64,000 bases of DNA from positions 149,899 to 213,898 of the forward strand of contig NZ_FOPH01000006.1 of NCBI RefSeq assembly GCF_900113415.1, given 5' to 3'. Positions 27,289 to 35,788 of this stretch are shown here, piece by piece; positions within the stretch are counted from its first letter, which is position 1; each line of letters starts with the position of its first letter. Source of the stretch: Oribacterium sp. WCC10. Its GTDB lineage: Bacteria; Bacillota; Clostridia; Lachnospirales; Lachnospiraceae. Made by a program: the position numbers and the translations under genes. The notes below the pieces were generated by a model. The model searched no databases and had not been told where the DNA came from. It worked only from the letters and a program-made list of their open reading frames with translations.

Positions 27289-28368
27289 ATGGAACAGAAA
27301 CTTATCTTCGTGGTGGACGATGAAATGGCAATAAGAGAGATGGAGCAGACTTATCTTGAAAGTGAAGGATATATGGTGGAAACATTTGCCACTGCCGATG
27401 ATGCAATAGAGGCGATGGAAAATGGCGATAGGACACCTGATCTACTTCTTATGGACATAATGATGCCGGGGACCGACGGTCTTTCGGCATGCGGCAAGAT
27501 AAGAAGATCTGAGAAGCTTACACTAAGGCTGATGCCGATAATACTTGTTTCTGCGAGGGATACAGCTCTTGATAAGGTTACAGGACTGACTATCGGCTGT
27601 GATGACTATCTGGCAAAGCCGTTCCTTCCGCTGGAACTGTTGGCGAGAGTTAAAGCACTTTTGAGACGCTCCGAAATGCTTATGAGCGGACTGAAAAAAG
27701 TGGAAGATGGAGAAATGTCAGATGAGGAAATAAAAGTGGCCATAGGAGAGGATTTGTTTTATGAAATATATCGGGGCGGAAGTTCACAAAATGTGGGAAG
27801 AAACATTGATAATTGTGGAAATCTGTATCTGGACAGAAAGGCTCACAGGATATATGTAGATCAAAATGCAAAAAACACACAATTATCAGAAGATATAAAG
27901 GGCAAAAATGTGGATAAAGAAAGTATCGGAATAAAAGCAAAAAGTCTGATAAAGAATAAAAAGATTTTAGATATACTTGATAAAGGAAGCAATGTAAGGG
28001 GCAATGAAGGATATACTTTAAAAACAGCTAAAGAAGGTATGAAAAATGATCCTGACATTGACCCGTATGGCGAATCATCAGGAAGGGATTCAAAAGAAGA
28101 TCACGATAATAGTGTAAAAATTATTGACCTTCAGGTCACACCGATGGAGTTTGAATTCGTACAATATCTGATGCTCCGTAAAGAGACGGCAGTGCCAAAA
28201 ACAGAACTGCTCACTGAAATATGGCATCTTCCGGATGCAGAACTTAAGGATGGGGTGAGGATGACTGACGATCTTGTAAAGAGATTAAGGAAAAAAATGG
28301 CTACGGCAGGATCTACAGCGAAAGTAAAAACCGTCTGGGGATATGGGTACCGACTGACCGAAAACTGA
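27289..28368 (+). CDS. Orphan OmpR-type response regulator with an inserted segment
   Basis: 359 aa. Receiver domain 1-125: VDDE acids, phosphoacceptor Asp56 in LLLMDIMMPG, Lys in YLAKPF. The winged-helix DNA-binding domain is recognisable at the C-terminus (VTPMEFEFVQYLMLRKETAVPKTELLTEIW...VKTVWGYGYRL), but its first strand pair is split: GNLYLDRKAHRIYVD (~180-195) is separated from KIIDLQVTP (~275) by about 80 hydrophilic residues. OmpR proteins are normally ~230 aa. ATG 27289 with GGGAG upstream is preferred to TTG 27286. No kinase gene is adjacent. Confidence 0.87.
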   Translation: MEQKLIFVVDDEMAIREMEQTYLESEGYMVETFATADDAIEAMENGDRTPDLLLMDIMMPGTDGLSACGKIRRSEKLTLRLMPIILVSARDTALDKVTGLTIGCDDYLAKPFLPLELLARVKALLRRSEMLMSGLKKVEDGEMSDEEIKVAIGEDLFYEIYRGGSSQNVGRNIDNCGNLYLDRKAHRIYVDQNAKNTQLSEDIKGKNVDKESIGIKAKSLIKNKKILDILDKGSNVRGNEGYTLKTAKEGMKNDPDIDPYGESSGRDSKEDHDNSVKIIDLQVTPMEFEFVQYLMLRKETAVPKTELLTEIWHLPDAELKDGVRMTDDLVKRLRKKMATAGSTAKVKTVWGYGYRLTEN

Positions 28369-28639
28369 TGATTCTTCAACACACACTTTTATGGTCGGTC
28401 TGATCAGAATGTCAAAAATAATAGTACAAATACAGGATTTGACGCCGGCTTCAATAATAAGCGAGTATATGCTGTAATAATGGCGTTTAATAGTGTAAAA
28501 TGAATCATGATAAACAAACATGATCGTGCTATGGAAAACGGGAATAGAGTGTATATTGATTAAGACTGAAACATTCAGGCGAAGGCTGATAACAGGTGAT
28601 TATTATTCCCGATGACAGCTGAGAAGGAAAGGATCATAA

Positions 28640-30844
28640 ATGAGAATTAAACTGGCTAAATATATATCTGAAAAACTTGTTGAGAACGGAATCACACAGA
28701 ATTTCTCTGTTACAGGTGGAGGAGCCATGCACTTAAACGATGCCTTCGGACATCAGAAGGGGATGCATACACTTTACCAGCATCATGAGCAGGCATGCGC
28801 GATGGCGGCGGAATCCTATGCACGTATATATAACCGTCCGGCACTGCTATGTGTAACATCAGGGCCGGGAGGCACCAATGCAATCACCGGGGTTCTCGGA
28901 GCGTGGCTTGATTCTATTCCTATGATAGTGGTATCAGGACAGGTTCGTTATGACAATACTGCCCGTTGGGCATCGGAGCAGAACGGAAGTCGTCTTCGTG
29001 CCATGGGTGATCAGGAATTTGAGATAACAAAATCCATCTCCTGCATGACAAAGTATGCGGAGATGCTGAATGACCCTAAGAGAGTCCGCTATGCGGTTGA
29101 GAAATGTTTGTATCTTTCACAGACCGGGCGTCCGGGTCCGGTCTGGCTTGATATACCTGTTGATGTACAGGGCACATTTATCGAGACAGACGAACTTATC
29201 GGTTTTGACAAAGCCGATTACGAAGCCGGGGGCGACGGATGGTCTGATAAGGAAGCTGCAGCAGCTCATATCAGACCTGAGGATAAAGAAATCACAGATC
29301 GCGAGAAGCCTATACCGCCACTTGATCCTTCTGTTCCAAGAAGGATCATCGAGAAACTACGTTCTGCTGAAAGACCTGTGTTCTATACAGGCAACGGCAT
29401 ACGTATAGCCGGTGCCGAGACACTGTTTCTTGAAGTGGCACATCGTCTCAATATACCGGTGGTTGTTGGCTGGAATGCTCCAGACATTATCCCCACAGGA
29501 GACCCGCTTTATGCAGGACGTCCCGGTGGAAGAGGTGACCGGCCGGGAAACCTTGCAGTTCAGAATTCCGACCTTATCCTGAGCATCGGATCAAGACTTA
29601 ATATCCGTCAGGTGGGTTATAATTTTGATACATGGGCAAGGGACGCATATGTCATAGTAAATGATATCGACGAAGAAGAACTTAAGAAACCGTCAGTTCA
29701 TTGTGATATGCCCGTACACGCCGATGCGAGAACTCTTCTTAAGGCACTTCTCAGAGAACTTGATATGCTGGGTATAACCAGAGATGAGCCGTTGTTCAAA
29801 GGCGGGAAGGGTATTCTCAGAGGGGATGCATTGAGCATTTGCCACAATGAAAAAGCAAAAGAGGTTCTGCTTGACGGTGAAAAAGAGGCAGCAGGCAGTG
29901 CCGAGGCATGCAGTAAGAGTGAACATCTCACATGGCTGGAGACCTGTGCATTCTATAGAGAGAACTACCCGACAGTGCTTCCTGAACACTTTGAACCAAA
30001 CAGCAAGGCGCAGGATATGCAGGATGATCCTGAAAATCGTGCCAATGTTTATGCCGTAATTGACATTATTTCCCGTATGGCTGAGCCGGGACAGGTAACC
30101 GTTGTAGGAAACGGATCCCCTTGTGTTGCGGGAGGACAGGCATATATCATAAAGAACGGAAGCAGATTTATTTCGCAGGATGGTGTTGCCTCTATGGGAT
30201 ATGGTCTTCCTGCGGCCATCGGTGCAGCAGTTGCGGTACATTCCGTTAATGTTCCTGAAGATCCATCCTTCTATGAAACTGTGGATGAGAGACTTCAGGC
30301 TGAAATTCATGATACCTACTGGACGGGAAAGGATGAGAGTTATCCGCCATATGATAAACATGATATTATACTGCTGACAGGAGACGGCTCTATACAGATG
30401 AACCTTCAGGAACTTCAGACCATCATAAGCCATAAGCTTCCTATAAAAATATTTGTCATCAACAACGGTGGATATCATTCCATCAGACAGACACAGACGA
30501 ATCTCTTTAAGGGAGAACCTCTTGTGGGGATCGGCGTGGACTCGGGAGTAGAGGGTATCAATGATCTCAGCTTCCCTGATATGGAGAAGCTGGCAGCAGC
30601 TTATGGATATCCGTTTGTAAGAGTATCCCACAATCAGGACCTTGAAGATGCTTTCAGAAGAACGCTTGAAACCAAAGGACCGGTTATCTGCGAGATCATG
30701 GTTACAATGACTCAGCAGTTTCTCCCGAAGTCTGCTGCAAGGAAACTTCCGGACGGTTCTATCATAAGTCCTCCGCTTGAAGATATGGCTCCTTATCTCT
30801 CTGATGATGAGATGGACAAAATAATGCTTGTAAAACGTATATAA
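28640..30844 (+). CDS. Thiamine diphosphate-dependent enzyme, acetolactate-synthase-like
   Basis: 734 aa with the three-domain ThDP fold: N-terminal Pyr domain with catalytic Glu50 (YQHHEQACAMAAESYAR), central domain, and C-terminal PP domain with the GDG..NN cofactor motif (Gly581-Asp-Gly, SIQMNLQELQTI, FVINNGG). Longer than IlvB (~560) because of several hydrophilic insertions (~200-230, ~385-430, ~545-570). It heads a run of epimerase, C-methyltransferase-like and dehydrogenase genes before glycosyltransferases, and no small acetolactate synthase subunit is present. A role in branched or modified sugar synthesis (compare YerE of yersiniose formation) is therefore more likely than valine synthesis, but the substrate is not known. 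Confidence 0.78.
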   Translation: MRIKLAKYISEKLVENGITQNFSVTGGGAMHLNDAFGHQKGMHTLYQHHEQACAMAAESYARIYNRPALLCVTSGPGGTNAITGVLGAWLDSIPMIVVSGQVRYDNTARWASEQNGSRLRAMGDQEFEITKSISCMTKYAEMLNDPKRVRYAVEKCLYLSQTGRPGPVWLDIPVDVQGTFIETDELIGFDKADYEAGGDGWSDKEAAAAHIRPEDKEITDREKPIPPLDPSVPRRIIEKLRSAERPVFYTGNGIRIAGAETLFLEVAHRLNIPVVVGWNAPDIIPTGDPLYAGRPGGRGDRPGNLAVQNSDLILSIGSRLNIRQVGYNFDTWARDAYVIVNDIDEEELKKPSVHCDMPVHADARTLLKALLRELDMLGITRDEPLFKGGKGILRGDALSICHNEKAKEVLLDGEKEAAGSAEACSKSEHLTWLETCAFYRENYPTVLPEHFEPNSKAQDMQDDPENRANVYAVIDIISRMAEPGQVTVVGNGSPCVAGGQAYIIKNGSRFISQDGVASMGYGLPAAIGAAVAVHSVNVPEDPSFYETVDERLQAEIHDTYWTGKDESYPPYDKHDIILLTGDGSIQMNLQELQTIISHKLPIKIFVINNGGYHSIRQTQTNLFKGEPLVGIGVDSGVEGINDLSFPDMEKLAAAYGYPFVRVSHNQDLEDAFRRTLETKGPVICEIMVTMTQQFLPKSAARKLPDGSIISPPLEDMAPYLSDDEMDKIMLVKRI

Positions 30845-30903
30845 AGGGGTATTATAAAGTCGCGGGGGTATATCGCAAGTATAGAGAAGAGGGGAATAAC
30901 CGT

Positions 30904-31884
30904 ATGAAAGTACTCATCACCGGCGTCACGAGTTTTCTTGGCGTTCACACGGCATTACAGCTTTTAGGGGAAGGTCATGAAGTGATCGGAGCTGTAAGAC
31001 CCGGAAGTAAAAATGAATCCGTACTGGAAGAGAGGGGCGTTACAGAATATCAGACGTACCGCACAGTATATCTGGATTTTGACAGTCTTCCGGATGCAGA
31101 GCTCGGAGAGGAGCATTTTGCGGAGCAGGTAGAGAAGACAGGAGATGGAGAGGATGTTATCGATGCATGGCTCCATTTTGCCTGGGATGGTATCGGATCG
31201 GCGGGAAGAGAGAACACCGATATCCAGATACAGAACATTGAAAATGCAAAAAAGGCTTATCTTATGGCAAAGATTTTGGGGGCGAAGAAGTTTGTATTCG
31301 CGGGTTCCCAGGCAGAGTATGGTGACGGAAATCATCGCTTACCGCGCCCTGTAAGTCCTTACGGGAAGGCAAAACGTGCCTTTGGGCGTTGGGCTACAGA
31401 ACAGAGTCTGCTTGGCCAGATCTATGACAGTGAGGCTATGCAGTTTATCCATATGCGCATATTCAGTGTATATGGTGACGGGGATCATAAGACAAGTCTT
31501 GTTAATACTGTGCTTAAGGGATCAATCAAGAGAACACCTGTGGTTTTAGGCCCATGTGTTCAGAGATGGAACTATCTTGAGGTTCGTGACTGCGCAAGGG
31601 CTATCAGCATCCTTATACAGTCCAATGATACACGCACAGATGTATATGATATAGCTGGCAGCGATTCCAAGATACTTAAAAAGTATGTACAGGAGATGAA
31701 TGAGATCGCAGGCGGCGGAGCTGAACTTGAGTTTGGAATGAGAAGCAACAATGCGGAGGGTGCAGCCAATATGGCACCTGAGATTCTGAAGCTTCAGAGA
31801 CTCGGATTCCGACAGGAGATATCCTTTGAAGAGGGTATCGGTGAGCTTGTTCAGAAGAAACGACTGGAGCTTGAGGCCGGCTGA
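30904..31884 (+). CDS. NAD-dependent nucleotide-sugar epimerase/dehydratase (extended SDR)
   Basis: 326 aa. Rossmann motif at the start (VLITGVTSFLGVHTALQLL) and catalytic Tyr153-x-x-x-Lys157 in SPYGKAKRAFG. Substrate region has RIFSVYGDGDHKTSLVN and PVVLGPCVQRWNYLEVRDCARAI. Acts on a nucleotide sugar in the cytoplasm; the exact reaction (epimerase, 4-reductase or dehydratase) cannot be set from sequence. Begins 59 bp after the ThDP enzyme. Contains a short insert after residue ~70 (LGEEHFAEQVEKTGDGEDV). Confidence 0.87.
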   Translation: MKVLITGVTSFLGVHTALQLLGEGHEVIGAVRPGSKNESVLEERGVTEYQTYRTVYLDFDSLPDAELGEEHFAEQVEKTGDGEDVIDAWLHFAWDGIGSAGRENTDIQIQNIENAKKAYLMAKILGAKKFVFAGSQAEYGDGNHRLPRPVSPYGKAKRAFGRWATEQSLLGQIYDSEAMQFIHMRIFSVYGDGDHKTSLVNTVLKGSIKRTPVVLGPCVQRWNYLEVRDCARAISILIQSNDTRTDVYDIAGSDSKILKKYVQEMNEIAGGGAELEFGMRSNNAEGAANMAPEILKLQRLGFRQEISFEEGIGELVQKKRLELEAG

Positions 31885-31898
31885 AGGAAAGATTAAAG

Positions 31899-31940
31899 AG
31901 CTTCTATGCATGAAGATAATTCATGCATGGAGGCTTTTTT
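31899..31940 (+). terminator. Terminator after the epimerase gene
   Basis: A 16-bp stem with G-U pairs (AGCTTCTATGCATGAA at 31899-31914 with 31920-31935), with a short loop and six T. Confidence 0.88.
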
Positions 31941-32092
31941 ATTAAGCCGATTAGTATATATAACCCACGGATCTTGCAAGATTATTATATACAGGTTGAA
32001 TATGTCTGGTTTGAGTATCAATTATTGAGTTGACTTTAATCCGGTATTGAAGTAGAAATTGATGTTAGTTATAGAACAAAGGATGTGTATAT

Positions 32093-33403
32093 ATGAACAA
32101 TAAATGTATCGCCTGCGGGCATGAACTTAAGAGGCTTATGACATTTGAAAATATGCCTGCATCGGCTCAGAATATACCGGATGCGGAGGAGTTAAGGGAG
32201 GATTTTCCTGTCACGCTTGAACTTTGTCAGTGCCCGGAGTGCGGACTTGTTCAGTTCGATTGCGAGCCGGTGGACTACTACAGGGATGTTATCCGTGCGG
32301 GAGGCGGAACCAGCACTATGACAAGGCTTCGTCATGAGGAGTACGCGAGACTGCTCGGTTATATGCGAGAATATGGTATCAAAGGAAGAAATATCGTTGA
32401 GGTTGGCTGCGGTCGTGGAGAGTTTCTTCGTATGTGGCAGAATCTGGCAGACGATGAAGCCGGAATGGAAGCACTGAAACTGGACAGTGAAAAGGATATG
32501 CTGTCAGGTCAGCCTAAGGCAGGACCTATCAGGCTTACCGGGATAGAACACAAGAAAGAACTGGTTGATGAAGCTATGAAGCTTGCGGTAAACGAAAAGC
32601 CGGTAAATGCAGTAGGGGAGGCGGCAGGAGTGCCTGAGATCCGATATCAGGTATTTGAGGGCTTTGCTGAAGGTGACTACAAAATACCTAATGGGCCTTT
32701 TGATGCATTTGTTCAGTTTAATTTCCTTGAACACCAGCCATATCCTCAGGATATGTTGAGGAGCATTCGCAATAACCTTAAGGATAAAGCAATCGGACTT
32801 GTTACGGTTCCTAGTTTTGAGTATATCCTTAAGTATAACGGCTACTATGAGTTGCTTCATGATCACATTGCGAACTACACAGAGTTCACTCTGCAGAAAC
32901 TCTTTCAGGACAATGGCTTTGAGGTTCTCGATATGCGAACTGTCAATAGAGACACTATTGAGATCATAGTCAGGAAGGCAGAGAGCGAAGATCTCAGTAC
33001 ACTTCGATATAACGGTAGACTCATCGATGTGTCGGCGCTTCGGGAAAGCTACGACAGAATGGCTAAAGATATTAATGCTCATATTGAGCACCTTACGGAA
33101 TCAGGAAAGACCCTGGCAATCTGGGGCGCCAGTCATCAGGGATTTACTCTTGCGGCAACCACCGGCCTTTCCGGAAAGGTGAAATACATCATAGACTCGG
33201 CAAAATTTAAACAGGGACGATTTGCACCTGCTTCACACATTCCGATTGTTTCGCCGGATCATTTCGGTGAAGATCCTGTTGATGAGATACTTATCGTGGC
33301 ACCCGGGTATACTGACGAGATAGCCGGCATTATCAAAGAACGCTACGGAAGCGATGTCAGAGTTCTTGTGTTGAAGACTGACAGGATTCAAGACTATAAA
33401 TGA
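32093..33403 (+). CDS. Sugar C-methyltransferase-like SAM enzyme
   Basis: 436 aa with the three-part layout of nucleotide-sugar C-methyltransferases (Methyltransf_13/11/14). N-terminal zinc module has Cys5-x-x-Cys8 and a second CPECG; central SAM domain has IVEVGCGRGEFL (~102); C-terminal Rossmann-like domain has LAIWGASHQGFTLAA and ILIVAPGYTDEIA. Family members methylate C-3 or C-5 of keto-deoxy sugars. It contains hydrophilic insertions after the SAM motif (~120-140 and ~165-182). Together with the ThDP enzyme, epimerase and dehydrogenase it suggests a branched-chain sugar; this is inference. Confidence 0.82.
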   Translation: MNNKCIACGHELKRLMTFENMPASAQNIPDAEELREDFPVTLELCQCPECGLVQFDCEPVDYYRDVIRAGGGTSTMTRLRHEEYARLLGYMREYGIKGRNIVEVGCGRGEFLRMWQNLADDEAGMEALKLDSEKDMLSGQPKAGPIRLTGIEHKKELVDEAMKLAVNEKPVNAVGEAAGVPEIRYQVFEGFAEGDYKIPNGPFDAFVQFNFLEHQPYPQDMLRSIRNNLKDKAIGLVTVPSFEYILKYNGYYELLHDHIANYTEFTLQKLFQDNGFEVLDMRTVNRDTIEIIVRKAESEDLSTLRYNGRLIDVSALRESYDRMAKDINAHIEHLTESGKTLAIWGASHQGFTLAATTGLSGKVKYIIDSAKFKQGRFAPASHIPIVSPDHFGEDPVDEILIVAPGYTDEIAGIIKERYGSDVRVLVLKTDRIQDYK

Positions 33404-33422
33404 TATGATTCGAAAGGACACA

Positions 33423-34619
33423 ATGAAGGCGCTTGTTTTAAAGGGAAAAGGAAAAATAGCATATATAGATAAGAGGGAACCTGAACTCGAGGCACTTCAC
33501 GGTGCACTTCTCGAGCCGATTTTGGTTTCTCCCTGCACTTCGGATGTTCATACCATATGGCAGGGGAGTCCGAAGCGTGATGATCTGACTCTTGGTCATG
33601 AGGTTATCGCCAGAGTCAAGGCGGCCGGCGAGCTGGTAAAAGACTTTAAACCGGGAGAGATAGTTGCGGTTTCGGCCATCACACCGGATTGGGGACATCC
33701 GGATGTAGATGAGAACTATGCTCATGCGGGACAGAATTTCAGCGCTCATATGATAGGGAAATCCATAGACGGAGCCTTTCAGAGCCTGTTCTATCTCCCT
33801 TTTGCCGATAAGAATCTGGCACACATTCCGGATGGATTATCCCTTGAAGACGCGCTTATGTGCGTTGATGTGGTGCAGACCGGTTTCACTGCCGTGGAAG
33901 AAGCGGGCGTGAAGTCGGGTGATACTGTGGTTGTTATGGGTATAGGCGCCATAGGACTCGCAGCCATAATGGGAAGCAGGATGGCAGGTGCAAAAAAGAT
34001 ATTTGCGGTGGGATCAAGACAGGATAATGTCAGACTGGCAGAATCCATGAGCGATGAGTTCTGTTCTGTGGAGGTGTTAAACTACAGGGATTTAAAATGC
34101 AGTCTTCCGGCGGGGATGCACCCTCTTGCAAATTCCACGGGTTCTCCGGTAGTTAACTATGTTCTCGGGAAAACCGGAACAAAGGGCGCAGATTGTGTTC
34201 TTCTGTGCGGGGGCAATGACCTCAGTTTCCCGCAGGCTGTGGATATGGTTAAATATGGCACCGGAGTTGTCTCCAATGTTATGTATTATGGCGCAGATAT
34301 CGATGTGCAGGATGAAGAATACGTAAATCTTGTGAACCTTAAACAGGGTGAAGCAAATGCAGTCATTGATGCTATACAGATCCCGAAGTTCTCCATGGGC
34401 CGGGGAATGGCGGGAAAGACACTGAAATTCTCATTAAGCAGGGGAGGCCGTGAGAATCTTGAACGTGTCATGAAAGAGGTCGTAAAACACGGGTGGCACC
34501 CTTCGGCTTTTATTACCAAACGATATATGGGACTTGATAATATAGAAAATGCCATATATGACATGAAGGACAGGAAGGCCATAAAGATAGCGGTTCAGCT
34601 TGCTAAACCTGAAGTCTGA
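33423..34619 (+). CDS. Zinc-type medium-chain alcohol/sugar dehydrogenase
   Basis: ~398 aa, MDR superfamily. GroES-like part has the SPCTSDVHTIW and LGHEVIARV blocks with zinc-ligand Cys and His-Glu; the nucleotide-binding part has VVVMGIGAIGLAAIMGSRMAGAKKIFAVGS. Resembles NAD(P)-dependent secondary alcohol or polyol dehydrogenases. ATG 33423 (AAAGGA upstream) is preferred to ATG 33405. The stop of the preceding methyltransferase is 19 bp away, so the two are co-transcribed. Likely oxidises or reduces a sugar or polyol intermediate; substrate unknown. Confidence 0.85.
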   Translation: MKALVLKGKGKIAYIDKREPELEALHGALLEPILVSPCTSDVHTIWQGSPKRDDLTLGHEVIARVKAAGELVKDFKPGEIVAVSAITPDWGHPDVDENYAHAGQNFSAHMIGKSIDGAFQSLFYLPFADKNLAHIPDGLSLEDALMCVDVVQTGFTAVEEAGVKSGDTVVVMGIGAIGLAAIMGSRMAGAKKIFAVGSRQDNVRLAESMSDEFCSVEVLNYRDLKCSLPAGMHPLANSTGSPVVNYVLGKTGTKGADCVLLCGGNDLSFPQAVDMVKYGTGVVSNVMYYGADIDVQDEEYVNLVNLKQGEANAVIDAIQIPKFSMGRGMAGKTLKFSLSRGGRENLERVMKEVVKHGWHPSAFITKRYMGLDNIENAIYDMKDRKAIKIAVQLAKPEV

Positions 34620-34801
34620 TAGTACAATCGACGCTGTGTGTCCTCAGATTTTCCGGGGACAGGATCGAAATTTGCAATCGTTTGAACGATTGCTGCAAAG
34701 TTGTGCCGATTTTCTTTGGGAATCCGGCATATATTCAAGCCCCTTTGCGATTCGCGTCGAAGCGAAATCCAGGTGGGCCGTCATATATAGAGGATAAGAT
34801 A
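34620..34801 (+). promoter_or_regulatory. Structured leader before the GT2 gene
   Basis: A 180-bp gap with successive hairpins: TGTCC/GGGGACA near 34638-34662, GCAATCGTT/AACGATTGC (34673-34692), and GATTCGC/GCGAAATC near 34749-34770. No gene. May be an attenuator or RNA element for the glycosyltransferase genes; nature unknown. Confidence 0.4.
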
Positions 34802-35788
34802 TTGAAAACAATAAGTATCGTAGTTCCGTGCTACAACGAGGAAGAAAATGTAGTACCTCTTTATGAGGCCATAAAAGCTATGTTTGCGAAGGAACTTCCA
34901 CAATACAGATATGAGATCATTTACATAGACAACGATTCCAAGGACAGGACGAGAGAATTGGTCAGAGGTCTTTGTGCGGAAGATAAGGATGTTAAGGCCA
35001 TCTTCAATGCAAAAAACTTCGGACAGTTTAACAGTCCCTACTATGGCATGCTTCAGTCTACAGGTGATGCCACCATGCTTATGGCGGCTGACTTCCAGGA
35101 TCCGGTTGAGATGATACCGCAGTTCGTAAAGGCCTGGGAAGAAGGATTCAAGATTGCTATTGGTGTAAAGACCCAGTCGCAGGAGAATGCTCTCATGTAT
35201 TTCATCAGAGGCGTCTACTATAAGCTGATAAAGAAAATGTCATCTGTGGATCAGATCGCCCAGTTCACAGGCTTCGGTCTCTATGACAAAGAATTCATCA
35301 ATGTCATGAGAAATCTCAATGATCCGACTCCTTTCCTTAGAGGTATAGTTGCGGAACTTGGATTCAGAAGAAAAGAGATACCTTATACACAGCCCAGACG
35401 TCGTGCGGGTATAACACACAACAACTGGTATTCTCTTTATGATGCGGCAATGCTCAGCTTTACCAGTTACACCAAGGTGGGACTCAGAATGGCTGTATTC
35501 TTTGGAGGAGTATGCAGTGCTATCAGTATGGCTATTGCTATCGCCTACCTTGTGATGAAGCTTATCTGGTGGGACAGATTTCCAGCCGGTATGGCGCCGA
35601 TGCTTATCGGTATGCTTTTCCTTGGCTCTATTCAGATATTCTTTATCGGGCTTTTGGGGGAGTATATTCTTTCGATCAATCAGAGAGTCATGAAGAGACC
35701 TCTGGTAGTGGAGGAAGAACGCCTGAATTTTGGAGATGCTCCGAGATACAGGGGTGTCCGTGATATGGAGAAGGTGGAAAATGTATGA
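34802..35788 (+). CDS. GT2 glycosyltransferase, polyprenyl-phosphate type (DPM1/GtrB-like), TTG start
   Basis: ~328 aa. Starts with KTISIVVPCYNEEENVVPLYEAI. Carries the metal site ADFQDP and the family motif region RRKEIPYTQPRRRAGITHN, then two C-terminal membrane helices and a short tail. This architecture is that of GtrB/ArnC-like enzymes which load a sugar onto undecaprenyl phosphate at the membrane. The TTG at 34802 is the start: GAGGA lies seven bases upstream, and the extra 40 residues of the longer reading come from the structured leader. Its stop overlaps the next gene's start (ATGA). Confidence 0.88.
   Translation: MKTISIVVPCYNEEENVVPLYEAIKAMFAKELPQYRYEIIYIDNDSKDRTRELVRGLCAEDKDVKAIFNAKNFGQFNSPYYGMLQSTGDATMLMAADFQDPVEMIPQFVKAWEEGFKIAIGVKTQSQENALMYFIRGVYYKLIKKMSSVDQIAQFTGFGLYDKEFINVMRNLNDPTPFLRGIVAELGFRRKEIPYTQPRRRAGITHNNWYSLYDAAMLSFTSYTKVGLRMAVFFGGVCSAISMAIAIAYLVMKLIWWDRFPAGMAPMLIGMLFLGSIQIFFIGLLGEYILSINQRVMKRPLVVEEERLNFGDAPRYRGVRDMEKVENV

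Noticed and set aside
29693..30631. 312-codon minus-strand frame opposite the ThDP enzyme
   Set aside because: It lies fully inside a conserved enzyme gene and shows no domain; a shadow frame.
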